Below the pieces are notes generated by a model. It was not told the DNA's origin. It saw only the letters and a program-made list of their open reading frames with translations, and did not search any database. The translations under genes and the position numbers were made by a program. This document shows positions 43,727 through 53,176 of a DNA stretch of 64,000 bases, in pieces. This stretch comes from Rummeliibacillus pycnus (GTDB taxonomy: Bacteria > Bacillota > Bacilli > Bacillales_A > Planococcaceae): NCBI RefSeq assembly GCF_002884495.1, contig NZ_KZ614145.1:434001-498000 (forward strand), in the 5' to 3' direction. The stretch's first letter is position 1, and each line of letters starts with the position of its first letter.

Positions 43727-46291
43727 ATGGTACTTGCATCGCAGCATCATAATCAGACAATCGACATTGAACAACTAAATAAAGACATTCAACAATTTCC
43801 TCAAGTTCATCCAGTCACAGAGGACATGCATATAATGCACAAAGGTGTTTCTCGACTTGTGATGATTGACCGTTATTCTTTCAAAGATACTGAAAAGAAA
43901 ACGTTAAAAGTAGGAGATTTTGTTGTTTTAACAGTAAAAGCAGATCCTAAGTTTCCTGCTCGAGGACTTGGCTATATCGTTTCAATAGATGAAACAACAA
44001 AAAGAGCAAAAATATTAATTGAAGATGACTATCGTAGCGCAATTGATGATCCAGAAGAACAATCAACTGGAATTATTACGCGTTCATTAGACGTCATTGA
44101 AAAGCCTCTAGAAGTTTTTTATGAACAAATAGCAAAACGGAATGCAACGGGCTTGGCATCTGTCGAAAAAACAGATGAAAAACGAAAAGAATGGTATCAA
44201 AAATTTTATAAACAACTTGTCAATCTAAACTTTATCCCTGCTGGCCGTGTAATCTATGGCGCAGGATCAGGTACTGATGTTACGTACTTTAACTGTTATG
44301 TAATGCCATTTGTAGCAGACTCACGAGAAGGCATAAGTGATCACCGAAAACAAGTAATGGAAATCATGAGCCGCGGAGGCGGTGTTGGTACGAACGGTTC
44401 AACATTAAGACCTCGTAATACTTTAGCACGTGGTGTGAACGGGAAATCGTCTGGTTCTGTATCTTGGCTAGATGATATTGCAAAACTGACTCATCTTGTC
44501 GAACAAGGTGGATCACGTCGTGGAGCACAAATGATTATGCTAGCATGTACGCATCCTGATATCTTTGAATTTATTATTTCAAAAATGCAAAATCCACGTA
44601 TTTTAAGATTTTTGATTGAAAATACAAAGGATGACGAAATTAAACGTCTAGCAAAAGAAAAGCTTAAGTTTACACCTTTAACAGAACAAGAAAAAGCGAT
44701 GTACCAAGGTATTATCAATTACAAATCTATCCCAGGTTTCGGTGGATTCAATGAAGCTATATTTAAAGATGCTGAAACGAAGTTACGTGATGGTGGTACT
44801 TATAGTGTAAACAATCCAGAATTCTTAACTGGTGCTAATATTTCTGTCACATTAACAAATGAATTCATGGAAGCAGTTGAAAACGATGGTGAATTTAATT
44901 TACGTTTCCCAGCTGTTGAATCATATGACGAAAAGGAAATGGCTATTTATAACGAAGAATGGCATAAATGCGGTGATGTTCGTGAATGGGAAGCCATGGG
45001 ACATGCTGTTCGTACATATCGTACGATTAAAGCACGTGAACTTTGGAATTTAATCAATATTTGTGCTACTTATTCAGCAGAACCTGGTATTTTCTTCATC
45101 GATAATGCCAATGAGATGACAAATGCCAAAAGTTATGGACAAAAAGTTGTTGCAACCAACCCTTGTGGTGAACAACCATTAGCACCATATTCAGTTTGTA
45201 ACTTAGCTGCTGTTAACCTTGCACAGTTTGCCAATAATGATACAAAAACAGTTGACTTTGAAGCATTAAAAGAAACTGTACGTGTTGGTGTACGTATGCA
45301 AGACAATGTTATAGATGCAACTCCATACTTCCTAGAAGAAAACCGAGTGCAAGCATTAGGTGAACGTCGCGTAGGTCTTGGTGTAATGGGTCTTGCAGAT
45401 TTACTGATCTATTGTGAAAAAGAATATGGCTCTGAAGAGGGTAATATTTTAGTAGATGAAATCTTTAAGACAATTGCAATTACAGCCTACGAAACTTCTA
45501 CTGAATTAGCAAAAGAACGTGGTAGCTTCCCATACTTAGTAGGTCAAACAGACGAAGAAACGGCTGCACTTCGCAAACGCTTCACAGAAACCGGCTATAT
45601 GAAGAAAATGCCAGAACATATTCGTCAAGCTGTTATTGAAGGTGGTATTCGTAACTCGCACTTATTAACAGTTGCACCAACTGGATCTACGGGTACAATG
45701 GTTGGCGTTTCTACAGGTTTAGAACCTTATTTCTCATTTACTTACTATCGTAGTGGTCGTCTAGGTAAATTTATTGAAGTAAAAGCAGACATCGTACAAG
45801 AATATCTAGCAGCGCATCCAGAAGCTGATGAAAATAACTTACCTGAATGGTTTGTTACTGCAATGGAATTAGCCCCTGAAGCACATGCAGATGTACAATG
45901 TATCATTCAACGTTGGATTGATAGTTCAATATCTAAAACAGTTAACGCACCACGTGGCTATACTGTAGAACAAGTTCAAAAAGTATATGAACGTCTTTAC
46001 AAAGGTGGCGCAAAAGGCGGTACTGTTTACGTTGATGGTAGTCGTGATTCACAAGTTTTAACATTAAAAGCTGAAGAAAATCAAATGGATGATACTTTAC
46101 AAGAAGAAAAAGTGATTGAAAAACGTCCAGTTGTTCTTGTTGATACAATCCAAGATTTACGCTCTACAAATGTAACAATTGGTTCAGAAGTAGGGAATAC
46201 ATGCCCAGTATGTCGAAAAGGGACAGTCGAAGAATTAGGCGGCTGTAATACTTGCACAAACTGTGGTGCACAATTAAAATGTGGATTATAA
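43727..46291 (+). CDS. nrdJ: adenosylcobalamin-dependent ribonucleoside-diphosphate reductase (class II)
   Basis: 854 residues. Class II RNR motifs are present: FNCYVMPFVADSREGI, GGGVGTNGSTLRPRN, the radical-site region NPCGEQPLAPYSVCNLAAVN, and VAPTGSTGTMVGVSTGLEP. The C-terminus has a zinc-ribbon-like CPVCRKG ... CNTCTNCG followed by KCGL, serving the redox-active tail. It makes deoxyribonucleotides using coenzyme B12, independent of oxygen. Two NrdR boxes precede it. A B12 riboswitch is not seen in the 177-base leader. Confidence 0.95.
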   Translation: MVLASQHHNQTIDIEQLNKDIQQFPQVHPVTEDMHIMHKGVSRLVMIDRYSFKDTEKKTLKVGDFVVLTVKADPKFPARGLGYIVSIDETTKRAKILIEDDYRSAIDDPEEQSTGIITRSLDVIEKPLEVFYEQIAKRNATGLASVEKTDEKRKEWYQKFYKQLVNLNFIPAGRVIYGAGSGTDVTYFNCYVMPFVADSREGISDHRKQVMEIMSRGGGVGTNGSTLRPRNTLARGVNGKSSGSVSWLDDIAKLTHLVEQGGSRRGAQMIMLACTHPDIFEFIISKMQNPRILRFLIENTKDDEIKRLAKEKLKFTPLTEQEKAMYQGIINYKSIPGFGGFNEAIFKDAETKLRDGGTYSVNNPEFLTGANISVTLTNEFMEAVENDGEFNLRFPAVESYDEKEMAIYNEEWHKCGDVREWEAMGHAVRTYRTIKARELWNLINICATYSAEPGIFFIDNANEMTNAKSYGQKVVATNPCGEQPLAPYSVCNLAAVNLAQFANNDTKTVDFEALKETVRVGVRMQDNVIDATPYFLEENRVQALGERRVGLGVMGLADLLIYCEKEYGSEEGNILVDEIFKTIAITAYETSTELAKERGSFPYLVGQTDEETAALRKRFTETGYMKKMPEHIRQAVIEGGIRNSHLLTVAPTGSTGTMVGVSTGLEPYFSFTYYRSGRLGKFIEVKADIVQEYLAAHPEADENNLPEWFVTAMELAPEAHADVQCIIQRWIDSSISKTVNAPRGYTVEQVQKVYERLYKGGAKGGTVYVDGSRDSQVLTLKAEENQMDDTLQEEKVIEKRPVVLVDTIQDLRSTNVTIGSEVGNTCPVCRKGTVEELGGCNTCTNCGAQLKCGL

Positions 46292-46302
46292 TATTTATCA
46301 CA

Positions 46303-46340
46303 AAAAAATCCAAGTATGTCATGACATACTTGGGTTTTTT
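46303..46340 (+). terminator. rho-independent terminator of nrdJ
   Basis: AATCCAAGTATGTC / GACATACTTGGGTT followed by TTTT. Confidence 0.9.
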
Positions 46341-46357
46341 GGATAGGAGTAAATTCG

Positions 46358-46936
46358 ATGAATATCTTATGGGATTTTGACGGTACAATCTGTAATACAT
46401 ATCCAGCTTATGCTTCTATTTTCTATGAAACAATTCAAAAAAGAAGTAGTTATGAGGAAGTAGTTAAACAATTAAAAGTCTCTTTTTCTTATGCCTTTGA
46501 CTATTTTCAATTGACAGAACTCGAAAAAGAGCAATTTATGCAAAAAAATCATGACCTAAAAGTAGAACAGTTGCCACCATTTCAGAATATCGAAAATGTA
46601 CTCCAACTTGCAAATTGTAATGTCATCATGACACATAAAGATCGAGAAACTGTTGAAAAAGTACTTCATCATTACAATTTAGCACATTATTTTACGGAAA
46701 TAGTAACACCTGAAAATGGTTTTCCTAGAAAACCAAATCCAGAGTCTTATCAGTATTTACATGATAAATATCATTTAACTTTGGCAATAGGTGATCGAGA
46801 ATTAGATTTAATTCCTGCAAAAAAGGTGGGGGTTGCTACCTGTATGTTTCAAGGGAACTGTCAAGCAGCTGATTTTTCAATTAATGATTATTTGGAATTC
46901 GATCATAACTGGAAACAATTTTTGGAAAAGTATTAA
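46358..46936 (+). CDS. HAD-superfamily phosphatase (phosphoglycolate phosphatase-like)
   Basis: 192 residues: HAD motif I ILWDFDGTICNT at residues 3-14, motif II IMTHKD, Lys motif FPRKPNPE, and motif IV LAIGDRELDL. It is a subfamily IA enzyme that dephosphorylates small phospho-compounds. TAGGAG precedes the ATG. It is not part of the B. subtilis order here. Substrate is unknown. Confidence 0.85.
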   Translation: MNILWDFDGTICNTYPAYASIFYETIQKRSSYEEVVKQLKVSFSYAFDYFQLTELEKEQFMQKNHDLKVEQLPPFQNIENVLQLANCNVIMTHKDRETVEKVLHHYNLAHYFTEIVTPENGFPRKPNPESYQYLHDKYHLTLAIGDRELDLIPAKKVGVATCMFQGNCQAADFSINDYLEFDHNWKQFLEKY

Positions 46937-47004
46937 CTTTTGATATTATTACTTTTTGTCATCCTTTTCATGATAAAATAGAAGGAACTGCAAGGAGTGA
47001 TAAC

Positions 47005-47352
47005 ATGTATAGTAAAATTGCCGGTATGGTATTCCCAGCTTTTACAATGCTAACTTTAACGGTATTATCAATGTTTGGTGCATTTGGTGAAGGAGATATC
47101 AATAAATCCTTCTTTTTAATAGGCCTGACAATTATTTTTCCACTAACATTTTTTGTACAAGGGACTTCATGTGCATTAAATAAGATTAATCCATTGATAG
47201 CTCTAATCGTTTCTTACATAGCTTATGCTGTTGTATTAATCACGTTATTAGATCAATCATACTGGAGATTTGCAATCTATTACCTCGTTTTTTGGCTAGT
47301 TGGATTCTTTGGTATAAAAGCAATTCAAAAATGGCGTAATCGAAATAAATAA
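47005..47352 (+). CDS. small integral membrane protein, function unknown
   Basis: 115 residues with four hydrophobic segments (IAGMVFPAFTMLTLTVLSMFG, SFFLIGLTIIFPLTFFVQG, LIALIVSYIAYAVVLITLL, FAIYYLVFWLVGFFGIKAI) and a basic C-terminus. AAGGAGTG precedes the ATG. It lies where yqhP might be expected, but identity could not be confirmed. Confidence 0.7.
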   Translation: MYSKIAGMVFPAFTMLTLTVLSMFGAFGEGDINKSFFLIGLTIIFPLTFFVQGTSCALNKINPLIALIVSYIAYAVVLITLLDQSYWRFAIYYLVFWLVGFFGIKAIQKWRNRNK

Positions 47353-47388
47353 GGCTCTGTGAACATTAATCTCATCAGAAATCAAATA

Positions 47389-47428
47389 AAAAATGCAAGG
47401 CCCTTAATAGAAGGCCTTGCATTTTTTT
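47389..47428. terminator. bidirectional terminator
   Basis: AAATGCAAGGCC / GGCCTTGCATTT with T runs on both strands, between convergent genes. Confidence 0.9.
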
Positions 47429-47496
47429 ATAAGTTTAACTAAGTATGAATATATTAAAAACTCAACAATATCAATTGAGCCCTTTGAAATATACTG

Positions 47497-48447
47497 TTAA
47501 ACTGCTTTCCCAGGGATTTTCGATGGATCTTTTTCAATTTCTAGTAATTTATTAAAGGAAGCAATGGCAACTTCTACTTGATCGTCTTTTGGCTCTTTGG
47601 TTGTCAACAATTGAAGCCATAAGCCAGGGTATCCCAAGAAGCGTAAAACTGGAATATTTCGGCATGCATTTGTTGCTTGTAACACTTCAAATGCAACCCC
47701 GAGTACAACTGGGATTAACAAAATACGGTCTACTATTCGTAGCCAAAAGGGATCTGTTGGAACTAAAAAATAAATAAACATACCAACAATTACTGTAAAT
47801 AACATAAAGCTACTACCACAACGATAGTGAAGGCGAGATTGAGCTTGTACATTTTCCACAGTTAATGGAAGTCCATTTTCAAAGCAATTAATCACTTTAT
47901 GTTCTGATCCGTGATATTGGAATACTCGCTTAATTAAAGGGGTTAGAGATACTAAATATATGTAGCTTAATAGTAAGATTAATTTAAAACCACTTTCGAG
48001 TAAAATTTGCGCTGTTTTACCTGGTAACCAAGTATGAAAAAGTTGTGCTAGAAAGACGGGGATTAATGTGAAAAGGAATTTACCGAAGATAAAAGAAATC
48101 ACACCGACTGCAGCAACTCCAAGCCACATCTCCAATTTTGAACCATCTTTTTGTTCTTCTAATTTTTCCTCACCAGGATTTACGTTATATCTTTCACTTG
48201 CAAATTGCAAATGCTGTGAACCATTTGCTGCAGATTCAATTAACGCAATAATTCCCCTTAAGAAAGGAATTTTTTTTAGCTTTTGAAGTTTTGGATTTGT
48301 TTTTCGCTCTACATAAAAATATTCGATTGAATTGTCATTACGGCGAATGGCAGATACAGTGTGTGCTTTACTCCCCATCATGACGCCTTCAACCAAAGCT
48401 TGTCCTCCGTATACAGGAAGATTAGGTTGATTTTTCAATACCAGCAC
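47497..48447 (-). CDS. yqhQ: DUF1385 family membrane protein (YqhQ-like)
   Basis: Up to 316 residues (GTG 48447; TTG 48438 is an alternative). DUF1385 motifs: YGGQALVEGVMMGS near the N-terminus, and the HGSEHKVINCFENG segment. Several membrane helices lie in the middle and C-terminal half. It is conserved next to aroQ/yqhT/efp in Bacillales. Function is unknown. Confidence 0.88.
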   Translation of the reverse strand: MLVLKNQPNLPVYGGQALVEGVMMGSKAHTVSAIRRNDNSIEYFYVERKTNPKLQKLKKIPFLRGIIALIESAANGSQHLQFASERYNVNPGEEKLEEQKDGSKLEMWLGVAAVGVISFIFGKFLFTLIPVFLAQLFHTWLPGKTAQILLESGFKLILLLSYIYLVSLTPLIKRVFQYHGSEHKVINCFENGLPLTVENVQAQSRLHYRCGSSFMLFTVIVGMFIYFLVPTDPFWLRIVDRILLIPVVLGVAFEVLQATNACRNIPVLRFLGYPGLWLQLLTTKEPKDDQVEVAIASFNKLLEIEKDPSKIPGKAV

Positions 48448-48563
48448 CGCTCTCTTTAGTTGAATTAAAACTGACTTTATTGTACTAAAAAATCGAACAA
48501 AGCTCTAGGAAAAGCATATTATTCATCTATTTTGTCTATCCTTTTGAAAAAGGAGGGGTTTAA

Positions 48564-49013
48564 ATGAGATTAAAAGTATTTTTTTGGACGATTTTATGTA
48601 GTTCACTTACATTTATTCTTTCATTAAAAATTTTAAAAACATTTTCATTTATGAAATTTTCACCGACCGGATGGACAAAAAAGTACCATGTATTTAGTGA
48701 TTCACATATATTGGTAAAATGGTTTATCTTATGGATCTTAATACTTGCTATTGCTGGAATTTTATTTACCTTAGCTGAATTATTAAAAAAAGTACGAACT
48801 GATTTTATGTCCCTAGTGATTGCAGTGATCATTGTTTGGGGAATTGAATGGTCAGTTCAAAAAACAATTTATATACACAAATTTTCGATCCCATTAGCGG
48901 TTGTAATTGCAATCCATTTATTATGGATATTAGAAACAGCTTCTTATCATGCTAGAATTAGAAGTTTAGTTTCCCGAAATAAGTTGTCCAATTCTAGTAA
49001 TGTGCTAAAATAA
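48564..49013 (+). CDS. yqhR: YqhR-like membrane protein
   Basis: 149 residues with four hydrophobic helices, the FSPTGWTKK loop, and FIHK-like YIHKFSIPL, matching YqhR of B. subtilis, also between yqhQ and aroQ. AAAGGAGGGG precedes the ATG. Function is unknown. Confidence 0.8.
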   Translation: MRLKVFFWTILCSSLTFILSLKILKTFSFMKFSPTGWTKKYHVFSDSHILVKWFILWILILAIAGILFTLAELLKKVRTDFMSLVIAVIIVWGIEWSVQKTIYIHKFSIPLAVVIAIHLLWILETASYHARIRSLVSRNKLSNSSNVLK

Positions 49014-49040
49014 GGATAATATTGATAGGGGAGGGATAAG

Positions 49041-49481
49041 ATGAGGTATTTATGTTTAAATGGGCCCAATTTAAATCGGTTGGGTAAGAGAGAACCTACC
49101 ATTTATGGCTCGGAGACTTTGTTAGATATCGAGGCAAAGCTCAAAAATTTAGCCGCACAGTATAATGCCGAAATTGAATGTAAACAATCCAATTATGAAG
49201 GACAACTAATTGATTGGATTTATGAAGCTGAAGATTCAGGCGTTAATGGGATTATTTTTAACCCTGGGGCATATACACATACAAGTGTTGCCCTTAGAGA
49301 TGCTATTGCAGGCGTAGAAGTGCCGGTAGTAGAAGTTCATATTTCTAATGTACATAAGCGAGAGGAATTTAGACACCATTCTTACCTTGCTCCCGTTTGC
49401 GTTGGTCAAATAACAGGATTAGGTACATTCGGTTATCAAGCAGCACTGAGAATGTTTTTAGAAGCTGAAAGAGGGGAATAG
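49041..49481 (+). CDS. aroQ: 3-dehydroquinate dehydratase, type II
   Basis: 146 residues, the typical length. [20 protein letters not shown] carries the active-site Asn, Arg and Tyr22, and [15 protein letters not shown] and [17 protein letters not shown] complete the site. It is the third step of the shikimate pathway. AGGGGAGG precedes the ATG, and it is close to yqhT (7 bases). Confidence 0.96.
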   Translation: MRYLCLNGPNLNRLGKREPTIYGSETLLDIEAKLKNLAAQYNAEIECKQSNYEGQLIDWIYEAEDSGVNGIIFNPGAYTHTSVALRDAIAGVEVPVVEVHISNVHKREEFRHHSYLAPVCVGQITGLGTFGYQAALRMFLEAERGE

Positions 49482-49487
49482 ACAACG

Positions 49488-50555
49488 ATGGAAAAACTAG
49501 AAAAATTGCGTAAAGCACTTCGATCACAAAATTTAGATGCTCTTTTAATTACGAATGAGTACAATCGTCGTTATATAACGGGATTTACTGGAACAACAGG
49601 TGTTGCTATCGTTTCACAAAACGATGCAGTATTTATTACCGATTTCCGATATACTGAACAAGCAAATGCACAAGTCAAAGGTAATGGTTACCGTATTGTT
49701 GAAAATAAAGGAACGATTATGGAAGAAATCGCAAATCAAGTAAAAGTGATGGGTATAAAAACACTTGGTTTTGAAAAAGATACAGTAAGCTATGGAATGT
49801 ATGAAATTTATTCAAAGTTGATCAAGGCGGAATTAGTAGCTGTATCAGGAATCATTGAAAATATTCGCTTGATTAAGACACCAGAAGAGATTAAAATTAT
49901 AAAGGTCGCTTGTGAGATTGTGGATGCCACATTCGAACATATTATTCAATTTATTCAACCAGGAAAAACAGAACTTGAAGTTTCAAATGAGATTGAATTC
50001 TTTATGAGAAAACTTGGTGCAACATCTTCTTCATTTGACACTATTGTTGCTTCTGGATTGCGTTCAGCATTGCCACATGGCGTTGCAACTGATAAAATTA
50101 TTGAAAAAGGTGATTTAGTCACTTTAGACTATGGTGCTTTATACAATGGTTATATCTCTGATACAACTCGTACAGTTGCTGTTGGTGAACCTGCTGATCA
50201 ACTAAAAGAAATTTATCAAATTGTTTTAGACGCCCAATTACAAGGTCTTGAAAAATTCAAACCAGGAATGACGGGTATTGAAGCGGATGCAGTTGCACGC
50301 GATTATATTAAAGAACATGGCTATGGTGACGCATTTGGTCATTCTACTGGTCATGGGATTGGTTTAGAAGTACATGAAGGTCCTGCATTATCACATCGTT
50401 CAAATGTAGTATTAGAACCTGGAATGGTTGTAACATGTGAACCAGGTATCTATCTACCAGGTATTGGTGGAGTACGTATTGAAGATGATACGTTAATAAC
50501 AGCGACTGGCAATGAAAAATTAACTCATGCCCCAAAAGAATTAATCATCTTATAA
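49488..50555 (+). CDS. yqhT: Xaa-Pro aminopeptidase-like M24 peptidase (YqhT)
   Basis: 355 residues of the creatinase/prolidase type: an N-terminal domain, then a pita-bread domain with metal ligands in DYGALYNGYISDTTRT, GHSTGHGIGLEVHEGP and VTCEPGIYLPGIGGVRIEDD. It likely cleaves Xaa-Pro peptides; it always sits before efp, which relieves polyproline stalling. Confidence 0.92.
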   Translation: MEKLEKLRKALRSQNLDALLITNEYNRRYITGFTGTTGVAIVSQNDAVFITDFRYTEQANAQVKGNGYRIVENKGTIMEEIANQVKVMGIKTLGFEKDTVSYGMYEIYSKLIKAELVAVSGIIENIRLIKTPEEIKIIKVACEIVDATFEHIIQFIQPGKTELEVSNEIEFFMRKLGATSSSFDTIVASGLRSALPHGVATDKIIEKGDLVTLDYGALYNGYISDTTRTVAVGEPADQLKEIYQIVLDAQLQGLEKFKPGMTGIEADAVARDYIKEHGYGDAFGHSTGHGIGLEVHEGPALSHRSNVVLEPGMVVTCEPGIYLPGIGGVRIEDDTLITATGNEKLTHAPKELIIL

Positions 50556-50579
50556 TTTAATATTGGAGGATATTTAGAA

Positions 50580-51137
50580 ATGATTTCAGTAAACGATTTT
50601 AAAACAGGTTTAACAATCCTTGTTGATGGTAACCTATTCCGAGTAATCGAATTCCAACACGTAAAACCAGGTAAAGGTGCTGCTTTTGTTCGTTCAAAAT
50701 TGCGTAACCTTCGTAACGGTAACGTTGCCGAAAAAACGTTCCGTGCTGGTGAAAAAGTAGAAAAAGCACAAATCGATACTCGTAAAATGCAATATCTATA
50801 TGCATCTGGTGATTCATACGCATTCATGGATATGGAATCTTATGAACAAATCGAACTTACTAAAGAACAATTAGAGTATGAATTACAATTCCTACTTGAA
50901 AACATGGAAGTATTTATTATGATGTACGAAGGTGAAATCCTAGGTATTGATCTTCCAAATACTGTTGAACTTGAAGTTGCTGAAACTGAACCAGGTATTA
51001 AAGGTGATACAGCTACTGGTGGTTCTAAACCAGCTACAATGGAAACTGGTTTAGTTGTAAACGTACCATTCTTCGTCAACCAAGGCGATAAATTAATCAT
51101 CAACACTTCTGATGGTTCTTACGTTTCACGTGCATAA
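50580..51137 (+). CDS. efp: translation elongation factor P
   Basis: 185 residues with three beta-barrel domains. The tip loop [10 protein letters not shown] carries Lys32, the residue modified in Bacillus EF-P. EFP signature ETSD-like [17 protein letters not shown] is at the C-terminus. It rescues ribosomes stalled on Pro runs. TTGGAGG precedes the ATG. Confidence 0.97.
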   Translation: MISVNDFKTGLTILVDGNLFRVIEFQHVKPGKGAAFVRSKLRNLRNGNVAEKTFRAGEKVEKAQIDTRKMQYLYASGDSYAFMDMESYEQIELTKEQLEYELQFLLENMEVFIMMYEGEILGIDLPNTVELEVAETEPGIKGDTATGGSKPATMETGLVVNVPFFVNQGDKLIINTSDGSYVSRA

Positions 51138-51207
51138 TTAAATGATTTCATACGACACTCTAAAATCCTTTGTAAAGGGCATTTAGAAAAAGACTATGAA
51201 TGATTAA

Positions 51208-51247
51208 GAAGATGATTCCTGTATTGTACAGGAGTCATCTTTTTTTA
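51208..51247 (+). terminator. rho-independent terminator of efp
   Basis: AGATGATTCCTGTA / TACAGGAGTCATCT (one mismatch) followed by TTTTTTT. Confidence 0.88.
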
Positions 51248-51667
51248 GGTATCTTGAATCATTTTAATGTTTCTGTCATAACCACAACTTTTTTATTAGT
51301 TTCATCTTTTTGAACATCAAACCTTGTAATTTCTCCATGTAGTTCTTAATTCTCCGCTGTGCATCGTAGTAATAGAAAACATAGTATGCAAATAAACAGT
51401 TTCAATTTCAATTTTCTAACTTCATTAATTTCCCACCATTATTAGGGACAAGATGCTATTTATTCAATAGACTTTTTTATATTTGTACATTTTAAAGGGT
51501 AAATCCTTCATGTTGTTGTCTCTATTGTATTCTAAAAAATAACCCCCGAAAACGATTTCATAAATCAATTCAACATCATACAAATAAGTCTTTTAAACAA
51601 TTAGACACTTCTCTTTTTGCATATTTTTTTATGCCATACATAAATTGAAGAGAAAGGAGGGGCGACT
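51248..51667. other. gap replacing yqhV-spoIIIAA-spoIIIAB
   Basis: About 420 bases between the efp terminator and the spoIIIAC coding frame, with no intact gene. In B. subtilis this interval carries yqhV, spoIIIAA (an ATPase of about 300 residues) and spoIIIAB (about 170 residues). Nothing readable of either was found on either strand. Confidence 0.65.
51259..51419 (-). pseudogene. possible fragment of an unidentified gene
   Basis: On the minus strand KIEIETVYLHTMFSITTM reads on for ten more residues and then, after a frame change, continues as GEITRFDVQKDETNKKVVVM and a short tail to a stop at 51259. The composition looks protein-like, with alternating strands, but no family is recognised. 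It is only a weak call. Confidence 0.2.
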
Positions 51668-51874
51668 TCGGAACTTCAAGATTTACTTCGTATTGCTGGA
51701 ATTGGACTTGTCTTAGGGTTATTGCATATTTTCTTTGAACAAACAGGTAAAAAAGAGTTTTCATTTTTCATTAATTTCATTGCATATCTTTATATAACGA
51801 TTGAATTACTTCGATTCTTGCGTCTCTTCTTTGATGAGATCATTTCATTCTTTCAATGGCTGATGACGTCATAG
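51668..51874 (+). CDS. spoIIIAC: SpoIIIAC-like protein with lost start codon
   Basis: About 68 residues, two membrane helices, with ELQDLLRIAGIGLVLGLLHI and FEQTGKKEF matching the SpoIIIAC pattern (IAG-G-V--L--LDQMGKKEY). AAAGGAGG ends at 51660 with correct spacing to 51668, but the codon there is TCG; no ATG, GTG or TTG exists between the upstream stop (51641) and the conserved core. A TTG to TCG change is the simplest reading. Known role: part of the SpoIIIA-SpoIIQ forespore channel. Confidence 0.7.
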   Translation, partial: SELQDLLRIAGIGLVLGLLHIFFEQTGKKEFSFFINFIAYLYITIELLRFLRLFFDEIISFFQWLMTS

Positions 51875-52249
51875 ATGATGTTCCTATTCTATATATTAGT
51901 GTCACTTCTGCTTTTAGTAGGCATTCAAATGACGTCTCCGTCGTTACATCGTTTACTATCAATTGTGTTTTTTTTCATATTATGTAGTTTTTTAATGATG
52001 CGAGTGGTTCTACCATTTTGGCAAAAGTTACGTTCATTTTATTTGTTTGATTTGCCCTATTTGCCATTAATTTTAGGTAGTTCCTTACTTTATTTATGTT
52101 CAATCATTGTTACCAATTTATTAGAAGAAAATGATTATGGAAGCATTGCTTTTATCAGTCATCTTGCGATTAAAATTTGGATTGTTACTCTTTGGTTGGA
52201 CAAGTTAAGTGAGCTATTAAAACAATGGGAAAAGCTATTAGTGCCATAG
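51875..52249 (+). CDS. spoIIIAD: SpoIIIAD-like membrane protein (divergent)
   Basis: 124 residues with three to four membrane helices, close to the SpoIIIAD length of about 133. The sequence is strongly diverged; KIWIVTLWLDKLSELLK near the C-terminus and the place after spoIIIAC support the call. It begins at the base after the spoIIIAC stop. Confidence 0.65.
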   Translation: MMFLFYILVSLLLLVGIQMTSPSLHRLLSIVFFFILCSFLMMRVVLPFWQKLRSFYLFDLPYLPLILGSSLLYLCSIIVTNLLEENDYGSIAFISHLAIKIWIVTLWLDKLSELLKQWEKLLVP

Positions 52250-52261
52250 GAGGTTGTAATT

Positions 52262-53176
52262 ATCGAACAACTGACTACATTTTTTTTAGAGCCATTTAAA
52301 GACCAACTTTTTGCACTTCGATCTTTTTTTCTATACGCATTTCTTTTTCTATGCATCAATTGGCTGATTCCAACGATGAAAGAGTGGACAAGGTTCTTTT
52401 TTTTGATCGTAGTCATCGTGGTGACGATTCGTCCTGTTTTTGATGCATTTGTTAAAATGCAAGATATTACAGATCAACTAATGCACATCTATGTTGTTTT
52501 GTCACCATTATTAACATCATCATTACTTCTTGGTTCGGGACTATTTTCAGTATTAGCTATTAGTCCCGTTTTTTTATTGTTTTTGCAAACTATTTTAGTA
52601 GTTGTTTCAAAATTTTTGATTCCTATGTTAATAGCTTCCTTTGTATTTGATTTTATAACTAGAATGTTACCTGAGTTATCCTTCGCGAAAATGGCGGATT
52701 TCTTAAGGATGTCTGTTCTAAGCATTGTTTCAGCTTCTGTTGTTATATATGCGATGCTATTAGCCGCTAATGGTGTCATTATTGGCTCCTATTCAGCAGA
52801 TATATCTGAACCTATTAAAAGGTTAATTCAACAGAATATCCCGATTATTGGTTCGCTGGTTACGGAATCGTTAAATACTTTCAAAAAATATTCCTCAACC
52901 GCATTGGTAACGACGAGTACAGGTTTATTATTAAGTGTTTGGAGTGTAACAATTCTACCTACAATCAATATTTTAATACTCGGTTTTAGTTATCGATTTC
53001 TATCGGCAGTATTAGAACCGTTTACAGATAGTAAAGTGAATGGATTGATTGAAGATATTAGTAAAACTCTTTTTGTACTCTGTGCTGTTTCATTTTTAAT
53101 TGCATTCGCTTATTTCTTCACCATTATGATGGTGTTACTAATGATCCAAATGCAAATTGGAAAGGGAGGGGCATAG
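52262..53176 (+). CDS. spoIIIAE: SpoIIIAE-like membrane protein, N-terminally shortened, non-ATG start
   Basis: About 304 residues versus about 400 in B. subtilis; the signal peptide and early region are missing. Later helices match the SpoIIIAE pattern (FAKMADFLRMSVLSIVSASV, then ILGFSYRFLSAVLEPFTDS). AGGAGG at 52248-52253 points to ATT 52259 or ATC 52262 as the start; the first in-frame ATG (52376) is 38 codons inside, with no ribosome site. The frame is open throughout, so it may still be expressed. Confidence 0.65.
   Translation: MEQLTTFFLEPFKDQLFALRSFFLYAFLFLCINWLIPTMKEWTRFFFLIVVIVVTIRPVFDAFVKMQDITDQLMHIYVVLSPLLTSSLLLGSGLFSVLAISPVFLLFLQTILVVVSKFLIPMLIASFVFDFITRMLPELSFAKMADFLRMSVLSIVSASVVIYAMLLAANGVIIGSYSADISEPIKRLIQQNIPIIGSLVTESLNTFKKYSSTALVTTSTGLLLSVWSVTILPTINILILGFSYRFLSAVLEPFTDSKVNGLIEDISKTLFVLCAVSFLIAFAYFFTIMMVLLMIQMQIGKGGA

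Noticed and set aside
51576-51764. 62-residue minus-strand ORF over spoIIIAC
   Set aside because: It overlaps the conserved SpoIIIAC frame and shows no recognisable motif or ribosome site.
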